Notes: generated from the sequence alone by a model not told the origin. Counted from the first letter of the stretch, positions 47,753 through 60,917 are shown. The stretch is DNA of 64,000 nt from Choanephora cucurbitarum (GCA_025331435.1 JAIWNI010000118.1:1-64000), one strand, 5' to 3'. Numbers and translations are program-made.

Positions 47753-49770
47753 ATGCCCGGCTACCTTTCTCTATGCTTTTGCGACGAATGTATCAACTTC
47801 CCTGAACAAGAACGATGGTTGCCTAAGCATACTGTCAGATACCACAAAGGAAACAACCTGTTTGGTGGCATGACATACAACGAATGGCCGCTTTTTTACA
47901 CGGTAAGCCGTACTTACCATGATGATAAATCCCTTTATTGACACTAGCACTTATTTAGACCAATCCGTTGAACTGATCGAGATGTCCCAACAAGGTTTCT
48001 TCGATGACAACGAAGGCATGGCTATGGAGGGTAATTAGATATAGTACGAAACAAAAACATGAATGCTAATACAATTGATCCAATAGACGACCATGTCATG
48101 GAAGAAGTTGAAGACTTCAGTATCCTGATCACTGAAGCCAACAACCAGGACTGGACTGAAATCCTTGGCTTTGAGCCTGAAACTTCCACCGAAGTAGTTG
48201 AGATCGACGAAGTTGATCAATTAGTTGATGCCTTTTCTTCAAGTAAAGTCCAATAGTACTTGATTTAATTAATAAAAGTATGGTAGTTTTTTACTTACCA
48301 TTTTCTCTGTATTATTTTTACTTCAGCCAAGGTTCCTCACTCTGTCGTATCCAAGATCTTTTACATGATGGTTACCAAGTTGAACAACAAGTACACCACT
48401 CATGAAGGCACTGAGTTTGTCATGGATTGTTTGAACCAAGTACTTGAAGAGACTGGGCGATTCCTTCCGCTTTCCAAACCGCGTGCCTACATTTGCTAGC
48501 CGCAATACACTATTGAACTGCAGCAATGAAGGTGTTAAAGCCTTTGTTGTCTGCCTAAAGTGCCATGCCTTGCACGAAAGCGGCAACCATGAAGCTCAAT
48601 GTGACAAGCCAATGATGTATGCGTTCCAACCCATGCTTCATTTTACTGTACAGGTAATCTGCTGGCTCTCAACAAACCGGGTTCCACCTACAATGTCAGT
48701 ACAAATGGAGAATGCGTTACTGCTCAGTGAAGGCTGCTTTGGGCAAGTTCTTGATGAGAAGGGGATTTGCCGAACAGCTTACTCAGTGGAAACACAGACG
48801 CACTGTAGATGGCATTTATCTGGATCTTCAAGACGCCTCCATGTTCAACCAGTTCAAAGCGCTCTCAACCGACGTGATGCCTTTTGCTTATGAATCCAAC
48901 TACAACTGGGCTCTAAACATGGATTGGTTCAGTCCTTTTGAGCATAGTGTTGGCTGTATCTACATGTCCATTCTCAACTTACCCAAAAAGAACGGCCGGG
49001 ACCTCAAGAAGAATATGATTTTGGTGGGTGTCATCCCCTGGTCCAAGTGAACCACCAACAACAGCCATTAATCATTACTTTGGAGCCCTTTGGGTGAGGG
49101 AAATGCTGGAGCTCATGCAAGGAGTAGAGTTGCAGGTGACCTTTTGCTGGATGGCACAGTTGTTTACAACAAAGTTCGTGCTGCTATCACTATGATCAGT
49201 TGCGATAAGGGCAACCACAAAAACAGCAAGAGCAAGCATGACAGCAGCAACTGGGTCGAGATAATGCATCAGCTGCCTTACTTCACATACGACCTGGAAC
49301 CAATGCACTGTCTGTACCTTTGGAATAGCCAAACGGTTCCATTGAGGAAATGGTTGATCTGGACAAGTTTCCCCCCCCCCCCCACATACAGGCAATGATG
49401 AAGAAGACCACATACGAGCCTCGTCATTCTTGTGACTTCTATGTCAAACAAAATCGGCTCCAATGGCTTCTAGCTGTAGAGTTCAAGGACTTTGTTGTTG
49501 GTATTGCCCGAGGCAGCTCTGAAGCAAGTTTCTAGAAGCAGAAGAGTATGCTGTTGTGATGAATCTCATCAAGGCGTTTAGAATTCTTGAAGGCGATAGC
49601 ATAGCTATTTCAGACATTGAAGTCGTTCATAGCTATTTGCTTACTTTTGCTGTAGGGTATGAACGAATGTATTCGAAGGACGAGGTCACCCCCAATTTCC
49701 ATTTCATGTTGCATCTTCGCGAATCAATGCGAAAGTAAGGGGTCCTCTTGTTTTTGGGGGTTCAATATTC
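47753..49770 (+). pseudogene. CACTA-type (tnp2) transposase relic
   Basis: A long chain of broken plus-strand frames can be read as a tnp2-like transposase of the CACTA/EnSpm type. Recognisable blocks in order are LCFCDECINF, KVPHSVVSKIFYMMV, VKAALGKFLMRRGFAEQLTQW (fragment), WALNMDWFSPFEHSVGCIYMSILNLP, MILVGVIPWSK (usual VGIIPGP), LEPMHCLYLW (usual DPMHNLFLG) and FAVGYERMYSKDEVTPNFHFMLHL. Many frameshifts and stops separate them, and a C12 run sits at 49371-49382. I did not find matching CACTA ends. It is non-functional. Confidence 0.8.
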
Positions 49771-50325
49771 ACAGAATCGATATAGATACTAAGTCGTCTT
49801 ACTACAAAATAAACGAACAACTTTGAACGAAGCAATATGTTTGTTAAAAGAATCCGCACTAATCATAGACAAGGTCTAGAAAAAGCGTACATGAACGAAA
49901 TGCAAGACTTTTAGCGTATTTAAAATAAAATAAAAGTTATCTCTATGAAGTATTTACAGAAGAGTAAGATAACAGACTTTATAGTCTTGAAAAGATACAT
50001 GTGTAGCCAAATGCAACCTTTTCATTTAACACCAGATACATGTGTCAGAGTGAAAGGACTAACCTTTACAGACGCGTTTTTCTTTAATACACAATGGCAT
50101 TTATGTATAGGGCTCATAAGAAGATGTAAAAGTACTTGCCTCTAGAATACTCAAAAAACAAAAGGCTAAAGACATTTTGCTCTCCTTTACCTTTTGTATA
50201 GCAACACACACACACAAGAAAGGCTGGTGATGTTGTTTAAAGAAATTCAGGCTGCGTTTTTGATTCCAAAACAAAAATTACTTGAAATCTAACTTTTTTT
50301 TTTAATTTTTTCCTCCTTTTCTATC
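49771..50325. other. Intergenic, upstream of PCCB
   Basis: No gene is seen. A short CA repeat lies at about 50205-50215, and a T-rich stretch precedes the PCCB start. Confidence 0.5.
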
Positions 50326-52109
50326 ATGTTAACAAGAAGCAGGCTCTTCTCTAATAAACAATGGCGTCTTATTCCAGTAAGAAAAAGAAATAGGTTATGA
50401 TTTTCTTTTGTAAACATTAATTTTCTATAGCAACCATGCTTTTATTCAGTTACAGCCATTGAACATAAACGACACCAGAGCTTAGTGGGAGGCGGAAAAG
50501 CAAAACAAGACGCTCAACATGCCAAAGTAAGGATCTCATCCGTCCTTGACCATAAACTCATCTTAGTAGGGCAAACTGACAGCAAGGGAACGTCTCCACC
50601 TGTTGTTGGACAAAGGATCCTTTCGAGAATACGATGCGTTTGTAGAGCATGCCTGTGCTGACTTTAACGTACCTCATGTCACAGGCGATGGCATCATCAC
50701 CGGCCACGGCCAGATCCATGGTCGACCTGTCTTTGTCTACAGTCAAGATTTCACTGTCTTGGGCGGCACACTCAGTCGAACGAATGCCAACAAGATCCTC
50801 AAGGTGATGGATCAAGCCATGATGGTAGGTGCACCCATCATCGGCCTACAGGACTCGGGAGGTGCTCGTATTCAAGAGGGCGTGGATTCCTTGGCTGGTT
50901 ATGCCGATATCTTTCAGAAGAACGTCTTGGCCTCGGGTGTCGTGCCTCAGCTGTCCCTGATCATGGGCCCATGTGCTGGAGGAGCGGTCTATTCGCCTGC
51001 CTTGACTGATTTTACCTTTATGGTCCAAGACACCTCTTACATGTTCGTGACAGGGCCTGATGTGGTCAGATCAGTGACGGATGAGCATGTCTCTCAAGAG
51101 GTGTTGGGTGGAGCCTCTAGCCATACGACCAAGACAGGTGTAGCCCATCATGCGTATGCCAATGACATAGAAGCACTGGAAGGCATGCGTCAGTTCTTGA
51201 CCTACTTACCCTCTTCCAATCGACAGCCTGCACCACGCCAGCGATGTGATGATCCTGTAGATCGACAGGATGAAGCATTGGATACGATTGTTCCTTTGGA
51301 TAGCAGCAAGGCATACGATATGAAGGAAGTCATCCATCGTATTGTGGATGTTCATTCTTTCCATGAACTGGCCTCCACATTTGCCAAGAACATACTGGTG
51401 GGCTTTGCCAGGCTAAATGGACAGTCTGTGGGCATTGTGGCCAATCAACCGCTTGTGTCTTCTGGTGCATTGGATATGGATGCCTCTGTCAAGGCAGCAC
51501 GGTTTATTCGGTTCTGTGATGCATTTGAGATACCTTTGATTACGTTGGTGGATGTACCTGGATTCATGCCTGGTACAGCACAAGAGCATGCAGGTATCAT
51601 TCGACATGGTGCCAAGTTGCTCTATGCTTATTGTGAAGCCACTGTGCCTAAAATGACTGTCATCACCCGTAAGGCTTATGGTGGTGCTTATATTGTGATG
51701 AGTTCTAAACATCTAAGAGGGGATTACAAGTAAGTTTAGATTTGATCATTTAGGGTTGATGTTACTTAGGACATACTATATATATACAGTATAGCATGGC
51801 CTTCAGCTGAGATTGCAGTGATGGGTGCTTCAGGTGCAGTTGAGATTGTATTCAAAAAGCATCCTGACAAAGCATCTATGCGTCAACAATACAAAGAGAA
51901 GTTTGCTACTCCACTCTTTGCTGCTAAAAAGGGTTATTTAGATGATATCATTTCGCCAAGGTAAAAAAAAAAAAGAAAGAATGGGTTAAAAACTAAATCT
52001 AACTGTGGATGACAGAGAGACACGTACACGATTGGTGGAACAACTTGAACTACTCCAACAAAAGAAGCTGATGAATCCTTGGAAGAAACATGGCAGTATA
52101 CCACTGTAG
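50326..52109 (+). CDS. PCCB: Propionyl-CoA carboxylase beta chain, mitochondrial
   Basis: The beta subunit transfers carboxyl groups from biotin to propionyl-CoA, giving methylmalonyl-CoA. It needs a biotin-bearing alpha subunit, not in this window. Exons are 50326-50376, 50431-50526, 50570-51729, 51790-51960 and 52016-52109, giving 523 codons plus a stop. The first exon plus the start of exon 2 encode an Arg-rich mitochondrial presequence ([20 protein letters not shown]). Carboxyltransferase features are [57 protein letters not shown] and VDVPGFMPG. The C-terminus reads [18 protein letters not shown], then ETRTRL and a final [12 protein letters not shown], as in family members. The length is normal. 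A second, shorter start (MASY) is out of frame with the best acceptor. Confidence 0.95.
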
Positions 52110-52947
52110 ACATACTATGTTGTGGGAATCTGTAAGAAAAGCTTGAAGTTGTTTAAATGACTACCATAAAAGGAAAATCTATTGCTCTTTTCACACAAGT
52201 ACTGAAGATAGTCTATGTTCAAACTGTATGATATCCTCTTTTTCTAGAGTTTATAGAATGTTCATTCAAGAGGTTTTATGCTATTGTATTTGTGTAGCTT
52301 TTTGACTTATTTTAAGCTTGGCTTCTTTGTGGTCACCTATTGAAACAGCATCCTCTTAAAAAGGGTATATGAAACTATCCTAATTTCTTGAATAGAAAGC
52401 AGATGTGTCATTTTTCCTTCTCTATTTTCTAGGGAAACAAAAAAAAACCCTTCATAGGATATCCGAGTTCGATACTGAATTATGCGTGTCTTTCATCTAA
52501 ATTGACAAGGACCTTGATGATTCTGCAGTAAATGAAATTCCAGAATATAAATTAGTGTGATAGATAGAAAACATATCGGGTAAATTTATAGTTGAAGCTA
52601 AAAAGATAGACAAACCAATCAAAATCAAAAATTTCACTTTTTAAAGTACCTGAATTCTACTTTACATTTATTGAAGCGCATGATGGATCGAGTAGGTTAC
52701 TCTAAAGCGAATGATCTGAGCTTAAAAGAAGTCAGGCTCTGTGAGAGAAAATGAAAAGAGAAAGAGCGAATGGAATTCATTTAATTTTAAACGCTATAGA
52801 GGAAAAATGTTTCGAAATTTCTGGTGTGACACACGATGTCAAGGCAACGCTCGTCATTTGATGCATTCATTCCACCATGTAAGCTATTTAATTTTACAAG
52901 TTATTTTCTAATATTTTATTACTTTCTTTTTCCCAATTATTATCATT
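52110..52947. other. Intergenic between PCCB and the GATA factor
   Basis: No gene is recognised. The AT-rich stretch presumably holds the PCCB terminator and the GATA-factor promoter. Confidence 0.5.
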
Positions 52948-53646
52948 ATGGACCCCACGCATTATCCTTTCTTTATGCTTGATGATTCAATCGATCCCTT
53001 CTTTATGCCTACAGTAGAGAATACTATGGACAACACTCTCTACAGCAATGTACACCCACTTCAGATGACATTTGATTTAGACATATTTAAACAAGAGACA
53101 TCATTGAGTTATTTGGGATTTGATGAATTACCAGTCATGGATATGAATACTGAGATGCATCAAACAGCCAATCTATTTGATTCTAGTGCATCACGTTTTA
53201 GTGAATCCAATAAGGATGAAGAAGAAGAAGAAGAAGAAAGGTTACTTTCACCTGTACCAAGTGGTCTAGTTGTCAATCAAGAAGAAGAAGATAGAGTCTC
53301 CTTAAAAGAAGATATATTTACTGATGAAGAAGAAGTGAAAGAGGATGACAGTGACTCTGATTGGGAACAACCACATTTAGTAGAAAGAACACAAAAGAAG
53401 AGAACATCTTTACCTACCAATAATGTATCCTGCACAAATTGTGAAACAACCACTACACCACTCTGGAGACGTAACCCTGAAGGTCTACCATTGTGTAATG
53501 CATGTGGTCTCTTTCTAAAGTTACATGGTAAAGTAAGGCCATTAAGCCTAAAGACTGATGTCATCAAGAAGCGTAATCGATCGAGTGCCAGTTCATCTTC
53601 AGGTAGACGCCATTCTAAAAAGAAGAAGAAGAGATCGACGGCATGA
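52948..53646 (+). CDS. GATA-type zinc finger transcription factor
   Basis: This intronless gene encodes 232 residues. The N-terminal two thirds are acidic and Ser/Asp/Glu-rich, with a poly-Glu run, as in activation domains. A single class IV GATA finger follows ([38 protein letters not shown], spacing CX2CX18CX2C). It binds GATA sites in DNA. The tail is basic ([19 protein letters not shown]) and is likely a nuclear localisation signal. The finger sequence resembles fungal nitrogen regulators of the AreA/GAT1 group, but the protein is much shorter, so the regulon cannot be named. The ATG at 52948 is the first in frame. Confidence 0.95.
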   Translation: MDPTHYPFFMLDDSIDPFFMPTVENTMDNTLYSNVHPLQMTFDLDIFKQETSLSYLGFDELPVMDMNTEMHQTANLFDSSASRFSESNKDEEEEEEERLLSPVPSGLVVNQEEEDRVSLKEDIFTDEEEVKEDDSDSDWEQPHLVERTQKKRTSLPTNNVSCTNCETTTTPLWRRNPEGLPLCNACGLFLKLHGKVRPLSLKTDVIKKRNRSSASSSSGRRHSKKKKKRSTA

Positions 53647-53804
53647 GGACGTCGTATCACGGGTGATACCGGAAATTCATCCACAAGGGCTACTAGCATA
53701 AAATTTCATAAGCCATTATTATTATTTATTTATTTATCTACCAAACATTTCACACGCCAATTACATGTTATTTTACAGAAAGACCTTTTTCTTTCTCTTT
53801 TTTT

Positions 53805-53842
53805 ATATATATCTATATATATATATATACAGATGATGATTC

Positions 53843-53873
<31 letters not shown>

Positions 53874-53935
53874 TATGTAACTTCTTTTTTCTTTTGTACA
53901 AAATAAAGCTCTCTCTCTCTTATATATATAGACTA
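53805..53935. repeat. AT and CT microsatellite cluster in the 3' flank of the GATA gene
   Basis: Interrupted (TA)n runs lie at 53805-53830 and 53845-53872. A (CT)n run merges into (TA)n near 53910-53930. An AATAAA signal is at about 53901. This is likely the 3' UTR and terminator area of the GATA-factor gene. Confidence 0.7.
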
Positions 53936-54759
53936 TTGTTTGTTTATTCAAATGACCTTATCGCACAGTGAAAGGGCACGTGCGCTCTAATTCATACAAA
54001 AAGAATGCTAAATAATACCTCATCCAATCAGAATGTCTATCTATCCTATACTCCTAGTAATATAGAGAGAGAGGAGGGGGGGGAGGGTAATAAAAGGTAG
54101 AATAAGTTCAACTGGTTTCTAGTGATTGTCACACAAGTTTTAAAGAGGAGTTTAGTTGTCATGAGTGTCGGCATAAAAGCTTATAAGTTTTGATTAAACA
54201 AGCGAAATTCTACTTTCTTGTATAGTCTATTGCTTAACATTTTATGTATATACATTAAGGGGGGTAGACAACATATCTGTATTTAGATATCCTTTCTTTT
54301 TTTAATCAAGCACACCCACTAGAGAGACCTCATTGGACACAAATCTAGGCTATCACTAGTGAATGGTCTATCTCTTATTCATCTATCTGATGAAATAAGT
54401 AATGCTTTATAACTAGATGTCATCTTTTAAAGGTGATCTTGTACCACCCTAGAATACTTTCTCAGTATCATCAACACAACAAGACCTTATGTGAAAACAA
54501 GCAACATATGTTATCTATGAAATGTATCTTTAGGATTGTAAACAAATCATTTGACAGATTCCGAGTCACAACTCAAATCCATCTTTTGTTTCCATACCAT
54601 TAAAACTCCACTCTCTCTTTCTGTTTCTGCCCAGAGAGATATACGTGTATATAAATAAATTTCGGGCTTTTTATTTTATTTTTTTTATTTTCTGACAAAA
54701 ACGATTCTTTTTCTTTCTCTCTCTGTAAAGAAATAGAGTGCACGAGAGAGTGTAACCCT
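53936..54759. other. Promoter region of the MAPKKK gene, otherwise empty
   Basis: No gene is recognised. A TATA-like 'tgtatataaataaa' near 54645 and a CT-rich leader (54700-54725) precede the kinase ATG at 54760. Confidence 0.5.
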
Positions 54760-57271
54760 ATGGAAAAGACACAAGAACAAAAGAAAGCAGTTTGGTCTTT
54801 AGAGAATGTGACTCAGTGGCTTATTGCAAACAACTGGAGTTGTCTGGTAGAGACGTTTATTGGTAAGAAACGAAAAAGACTTCATCTTGTTCTATAGACT
54901 GATCACATTACTTTAGATTACAACATTCAACATGACCGCTTTTTGAATCTCGATATGGAAAACCTGGAGGAACTACTCTTTCACGAGAAATTTGCTTCTA
55001 TCGACAAACACCAACTCTTATCAGCCATTCAACAACTCAAGTCAGAGAGACCACGGATTGTGATACCACCTCAACTGGATATCACTCAATTTATACCCAA
55101 GCGAACATCATCCAATGAGAGTAATGTCTCCAAGATCCTTGAATCATTTCAACCAACCATTCTAAATCCATTGGTCTCCAAAAGCCCACGGTTGAACGCA
55201 ACCAATCCAGCCATCTTGAGTAAATTGTTTGGAAAACGACTGCCTGTGCCTAATCGAGAGAGGCGTATTCAGGTCACTTTGGATGCAGATACCTTTATTC
55301 GACTCTGGGTGGATTCAACTGGCACTGCAGATGAGATCAAACGAGCTATCTTGCATAAACTCAATGTGGAGGCTGAACCCACATATTTTCTGTTTTTTCA
55401 TGAAAATGCACAAACAAGTAAGTCTTTTTTAAATAAAAAAAAATAGCATCACACTGATGTTAAGAACAGATGTGCCTCTGAATGATGAAGAATTGATCTT
55501 TGTCTGCCAAACTTCAACCAATAGTGAAACAAATCGAGTGTTAGTCATACCAATAGAAGGCTATCAATTGATCTGTCAACCATTCTATCATCATCCAAAT
55601 GCAAGGTAATAACAACCAGCATATGGCATGCTTATTCTAACAATGCTGTAGTCAAACTCGCTTTGTCTTAATCCAGACAAGCCCTACACCCAGTCCTATC
55701 TCTTCTTCTTCTATCACAGGCATTCAACTGGCTGATCCTGAAACACCACAAGAAGAAACACATAAAGAAGATCTATTGGCCCTCAAGACAAATCCAAGTG
55801 ATTTATGGGTATCCACTTCCTCTTCTCTTTGGCATATCAACACATCCCTATACCCACCCCCTTCCACCATGGAGCGCACATTTGAAGGCGTCTCACTCTA
55901 TGACCCACCTACACCTGTTCATGATCCATCTACTGAAGATTATACTGTACATTCCTTTCTGGAATCACCACCCTCTCCTCTAGGCTCAGACAAACAGAAC
56001 AGTCAATGTGAAGAAGATGTGCTTGGAGAACGACCTCCGATTGAGAAACTGTATCAGGAGATGGATAGATACCTACCTCAACATGATTTAGATAAAGAGA
56101 TCCTGACAGAGGCCTTATTGGCACCCTCACCCACTTCACCTACACCATCTCTAAAAGAAGAAAAGGCCTCTCGTCGACTGTTGGGACATCGCCCTTCTGT
56201 ACGTATTGCAGCCAATGAAGCACATCGAAAATGGAAACAGACAGTCAGAAACCCTGTTGTTCAATCCATCATGAGAAGGAAATCGACCAAGATGTGGGAT
56301 CGACCAATTGAACGTGTCAAGCCAGGTGAAGAGAGTCGAATTGAACTGACACCAGCCCCGACCAAGATGCAATGGATGCGCGGTGATCTCATTGGACATG
56401 GATCCTTCAGTCGTGTCTATCACGGTCTCAATCTGGCCACGTTAGAATGGATGGCAGTGAAGCAGGTGGATGCAGTCATGACACAGGCTGATCAACGCAA
56501 TCAAGATCTCAAGGCTGCTTCAGATGCTCTTTACCGAGAGATTCGTCTACTGAAAGACTTGGATCATGAGAATATTGTAGAGTACATTGCGTATGATTTC
56601 AATGCAGAAGAAGGTCATATCTATATCTTTCTAGAGTATGTGCCAGGTGGAAGTATCTCTAGTTTGCTGAACAAATACCAGTGTCTTGATGAACCCTTGA
56701 CCCGTTTCTTTACACGGCAGATTCTTGAAGGCCTACAGTACCTTCATGAACGCGATATTCTTCATCGTGATATCAAGGGTGGTAATGTGTTGATTGATAA
56801 TGATGGGGTCTGTAAGATCACTGATTTCGGTCTGTCCAAAAGTCAACATGATTCCGATTCCAATCATTCTCAAATGAAGGGCACCCTCTATTGGATGGCA
56901 CCTGAGGTACTCAAGAATCAATACAGTCCCAAGGTAGACATCTGGAGTCTTGGCTGTACTGTATTGGAGATGGTGACTGGAGAACATCCCTGGATGGAAC
57001 TGACAACATTAGCTGCTCTCTATCAGATTGGATTGCATAATGCACCTGCCATTCCTGACACTATCTCACCAATAGCACACGATTTCTTGCAACAATGTTT
57101 TAAAATGTAAGTGATCTTTATGCCTTTTGTTTTGTATGTAGCTCATTTTATTGTAGTGACCCTCAAGAACGACCTACAGCATCTGAATTACTTCAACATC
57201 CTTTTGTTCAGCCTGATCCTACCTTTGATTTTAAAGCATCACTCAGTCAACAAAAACTAAAATCATGTTAA
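54760..57271 (+). CDS. MAPKKK of the Ste11/Byr2 type (SAM, Ras-association, kinase)
   Basis: This serine/threonine kinase tops a MAP kinase cascade; Byr2/Ste11 relatives act in mating, filamentation and stress signalling. Exons are 54760-54862, 54917-55417, 55470-55605, 55652-57106 and 57157-57271, giving 769 codons plus a stop. Residues about 10-80 form a SAM domain (WSLENVTQWLIANNWSCLVETFI...). Residues about 165-250 form a ubiquitin-like Ras-association domain (IQVTLDADTFIRLWVD...DEELIFVC). A Ser/Pro-rich linker precedes the kinase: GHGSFSRVY, AVKQVD, HRDIKGGNVLID, DFGLSK, GTLYWMAPEV and DIWSLGCTVLEM. The acceptor at 55469 was chosen because the nearer one causes a stop. Confidence 0.93.
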
Positions 57272-57408
57272 TGCATACCTAATTGTTTATATCCTTAATT
57301 ATCTCTTGTATACCTCTTCATATTATCGCATTTCATTTTTATATATAAAAACACTGCATAAGCAGTCCTTTATTTCAACACGTATCTCTTTCTTTTTTTT
57401 TTTTATAT
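57272..57408. promoter_or_regulatory. Short kinase-Med21 intergenic region
   Basis: 137 bp separate the two genes. A TATA-like 'atatataaaa' near 57340 and a T-rich stretch fit the Med21 promoter. Confidence 0.4.
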
Positions 57409-58102
57409 ATGGATAGATTAACTCAACTTCAAGATGCTATTGATGCAGTAAGTGATGCTTATCTTTCTACTATTCTATCTCACTTTGTTTTCTACAAGAT
57501 GGCACGCATGTTTACCAACAGTATATACTATGTTCACGAGAAATCAGGGATGGCCGAACTGAATCCTGAGATCCCAGTAACTCAACCTAAAGGTAATCGT
57601 CTCTCTTGTTAATCAAACACGGTTCTTTAAAACTGACGATCTACAAGTGCAAGCGGATGAACCACAGATATTTCAAGGTAAAAAACATAAAAAGAAATAA
57701 GACCTTTATCTCATGGATTCTGGTTAGATAATGTACAAGAATTAGTATCGGATTTAGTCAAGAAGGCGAAAGAGATCGATGCCTTAATAGAATTATTACC
57801 GGGTATTCAACAGACAGAAGAACAACAGGTAGATAGAAAGCATACTTGGGAACCTTTTATCTAAACTCGATTCCTATAGATGGAATTATTGAAATCATTA
57901 GAGGATGAAAATCAACAAGCCAATAGAGAATATCAAGAAGCAGTGAAAGAAATGGGTAAGTGTTAGTGAGGGATACTTGAAAGTGAGCGTGTGAGAAATC
58001 CCTTACAAATGATTTCCCTTGGGATTAGAACAAGTGAAAGAACAAATCAATCGATCTTTACGTGCCATTGCTGATGATACACAACCATCTTCTTTAAAAT
58101 AA
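57409..58102 (+). CDS. Mediator complex subunit 21 (Med21/Srb7)
   Basis: Med21 pairs with Med7 in the middle module of Mediator and links regulators to RNA polymerase II. Five exons, 57409-57592, 57648-57677 (30 bases), 57728-57828, 57880-57955 and 58029-58102, give 154 codons plus a stop, a normal size. The N-terminus MDRLTQLQDAIDAVSD and the later DLVKKAKEIDALIELLPG are the conserved blocks, followed by a coiled-coil C-terminus (ELLKSLEDENQQANREYQ...). Four GT-AG introns all keep frame. The gene starts 137 bp after the kinase stop, in the same direction. Confidence 0.9.
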
Positions 58103-59016
58103 AATAAAAAACATAAGCGATGAAGAGCATTCTTTTTTTTTTATTGGAAGCATAAAAGATGATTCTTTTTGGGAAGAGATAGGTTGATGATGTAATATAG
58201 CTAAGAAAAATAAAGGTAGATGATTGAATAAAGAGGTAGGGAGGACAAAACCACATAACAAAGTATCATTCTTCTATCTTGTTAGTTATTCACTCTAATC
58301 TTCATTTAGTATGTCAACAGACCGATGTTTTATTTCAAGCCCATTCCCAAATGAACCTCAACTTTGAATCCTTTTGAAATGACACCAGTGGTAGTTGGAT
58401 AATATAATAGAGTCAACTTCTGACATCCTCTCTGACAGAAAGGAAAATTATCCCACCATTTATCACTCAGCTTAACGAAAATCATTCAAGTGTTTATGTA
58501 CCCGTTGCCTTATTCAAAGCTCATTCATATAGGTTACTACCAGAATAGGGGTTAGCTTATATGCCTTTCTCTACAATGAGTACTTTCTTTTTTTTCTTTG
58601 ACTATGTTTCAAAAGAAAGCTTTGTTCTCTTTGTACTTTATCTACTTTCTGACGCATTTTACCAGCCAACTAATAAGGAATGCCACAAGTATACTCATTT
58701 TCTTGTATTTATGCATCTCTTAAAATACTTGTCTATCATAATAAAGACGTTGTTTTGTCATGAGCTTAGCCCTTGGAGCAATTGTATTAAAGAGCAAGAG
58801 AAAAGAAAAAAAGAAGGCTTCTAGGAGAAACGACAGTAGCCTTTGGAATCCAAGAAGGCCGAGACAATAGTCTCTGTTGTTGTTTTTTTTTGTGTTTGCC
58901 AGAGCTTGAACACCAATCCATTTCGGTCATTTTATTCACACTGACTCATTTTCTCCCACTGTGTATGACCTAATTGTTTTTATCTTTTTTTTTTTAAAAA
59001 AATAGACTACTTTGTA
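58103..59016. other. Intergenic between Med21 and the PDI
   Basis: No gene is supported. A frame at 58561-58824 lacks recognisable motifs. Confidence 0.5.
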
Positions 59017-60816
59017 ATGAAGCTTTCAACAATTGCAATTTCTTTGATAGCGTGCATCTCGGCAGAAGCGCTACAGATAAATGAAATCGATCCAAAAGTA
59101 GTGGATGCTAAACAAGATGGTACACTGTGAGTTTAAGCCATTATGCTGCATAATTTTTTTTTTTTAATAAAATAATCTTAGTGTAGTCGAATATTACAAC
59201 CCTGACTGCACGTCTTGTACAGATTTTGGTAAGACAAAAAACCCTGTATATATGTTTCTGTCGTCTAATGATGCCTATAGAACCCATTTGGACCCAGTTA
59301 GTAGAAAAGTACCAAGGCCAAGCATCGTTTGGTAGACTGAACTGTGACACACATAAAGCTTACTGTCAAGAAAAGGGTATTGTCAAACTCCCTACGATTC
59401 AATCAAACATCAACGGAGGGGACTGGAAAGAGTTTACAGGCGCCTTCACATATCCTAATGTTGATCGCTTTATTCAAGAGAACTGCGTATCGAGAAATCT
59501 CGAAGGAAACAGTATTGAAGTCAAGCGTTCTGCTCAATTAAAAGCTATGATAGAAAGCAAAGAGCCTTGGTTCGTCAAGTTCTATGCACCTTGGTGTGGT
59601 CACTGTAAAAAGCTCGAGCCTGTTTGGGCTGATATGGCAAAGCAATTGAAGGGCAAGGTCAATGTTGCTGAGGTCAATTGTGAAGACAGTAAAGGTAAGA
59701 TGGGACTATGTAAGTCTGCATAAATAGGCTTACCGTTCCATATAGCTATTTGTCAAGAATACAGAGTAACTGGATTACCTACACTTGCATAGTAAGTAGT
59801 TATGAAGTGAAATCAAATGAGCGCCCTTTACTTACATCTGACATAGCTATGTTCATGGTGCTAGTCTAAAGTACAATGGAGCAAGAGATTTGGACAAGTT
59901 GGTACAATATGCTCTCAAGATGTCTGGATCTCCTGTACACACTATCGAGACTGACACAGAGCTTGATAAGCTTTTGAAAGAAAGTGATGTTAATTTGGTT
60001 TATGTCACTCATGGAAAAGAGAAGGGTGATTTCCACATCTTGGAACGCGCTGCTCCTCAGTTTATGGAAACTATACCCTTTTACACCACATCCGACCCTA
60101 AGACTGCTTCTCGCTTTGGACTCAAGACTTCTAGCCTACCAGCTGCTGTGATAGTGAAAGACAATGGCCATCTTGTGTATGAAGGCGATATGGATGCCAT
60201 TGTCGATTGGGTTCACCAAGAGCGCCATCCTTTGCTTACCCGCATTATGCCCCACAACGCAAACAGTATCTTGAGGGGCCCAGACCTTGTTGTGCTTGGT
60301 ATCACTCAGTCCGATGACATTCAATATGAAGACAAATTACGTGCGTTGGCACGTAAGTTTAAAGAGAAAGAAAAGCCTGAAGGAGTTGTGTTCGCTCAGC
60401 TGGATGGTAGAAAGTACGGAAATTACATCAATCGTATTTATGGTATCCAAAGTAACAAGCTTCCTGCTCTCATTATATTGGATCCCATAAACGATATGTA
60501 TTATAATCGCTTTCAAAATCAAGTCCTATTTGATTTGAACAAGCCAGAGGCGATCTTGAAATCATTGAAGCAGTTGGATAAACTTCCTGGTATCTCTACA
60601 GCACCTTCAAAGACAGCCAGTGTATTGGAAAGAATCGTTCTATTCTTTGGTGATCATTATCTTGTGATGAGCGCTCTTCTCTTTGGTTTTGCAGGTTTGC
60701 TTTTCTGGTTAGTCACGGGCGAATCTGAGATCAAACGAGAACAGATCAGAGAGATTGGACAACAGGAAGTTGAAGAGAGAAAAGAAAAAGAAGCAAAAGG
60801 TGAAAAGGCAAACTAA
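59017..60816 (+). CDS. Membrane-anchored protein disulfide isomerase (TMX3/EPS1-like)
   Basis: The protein helps form or rearrange disulfides in the ER. Exons are 59017-59126, 59182-59228, 59281-59694, 59746-59791 and 59847-60816, giving 528 codons plus a stop. A signal peptide (MKLSTIAISLIACISAEA) is followed by a first thioredoxin domain with an atypical CTSC site (NPDCTSCTDFEPIW). A second thioredoxin domain has the classic site APWCGHCKKLEPVW and the cis-Pro block VTGLPTL. Redox-inactive domains follow. A transmembrane helix (YLVMSALLFGFAGLLFWLV) lies near the end, then a highly charged Lys/Glu cytosolic tail. A KxKxx-type retrieval signal is possible in KGEKAN but not certain. Confidence 0.92.
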
Positions 60817-60917
60817 GGGCAACAAACATTTGATTGATCAAGAGCAAAGTTTTTAAAAATAAAAGTATTACTAAATCACTGTTCAGACTTGCTATTAACA
60901 ACGACTCATCTCTTTGC

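Noticed and set aside
51117..51314. Small antisense frames within PCCB
   Set aside because: They are entirely inside the PCCB coding exon and lack their own signals.
55229..55432. Out-of-frame 67-codon frame within the Ras-association domain of the MAPKKK
   Set aside because: It is a shadow frame of a well-supported exon.
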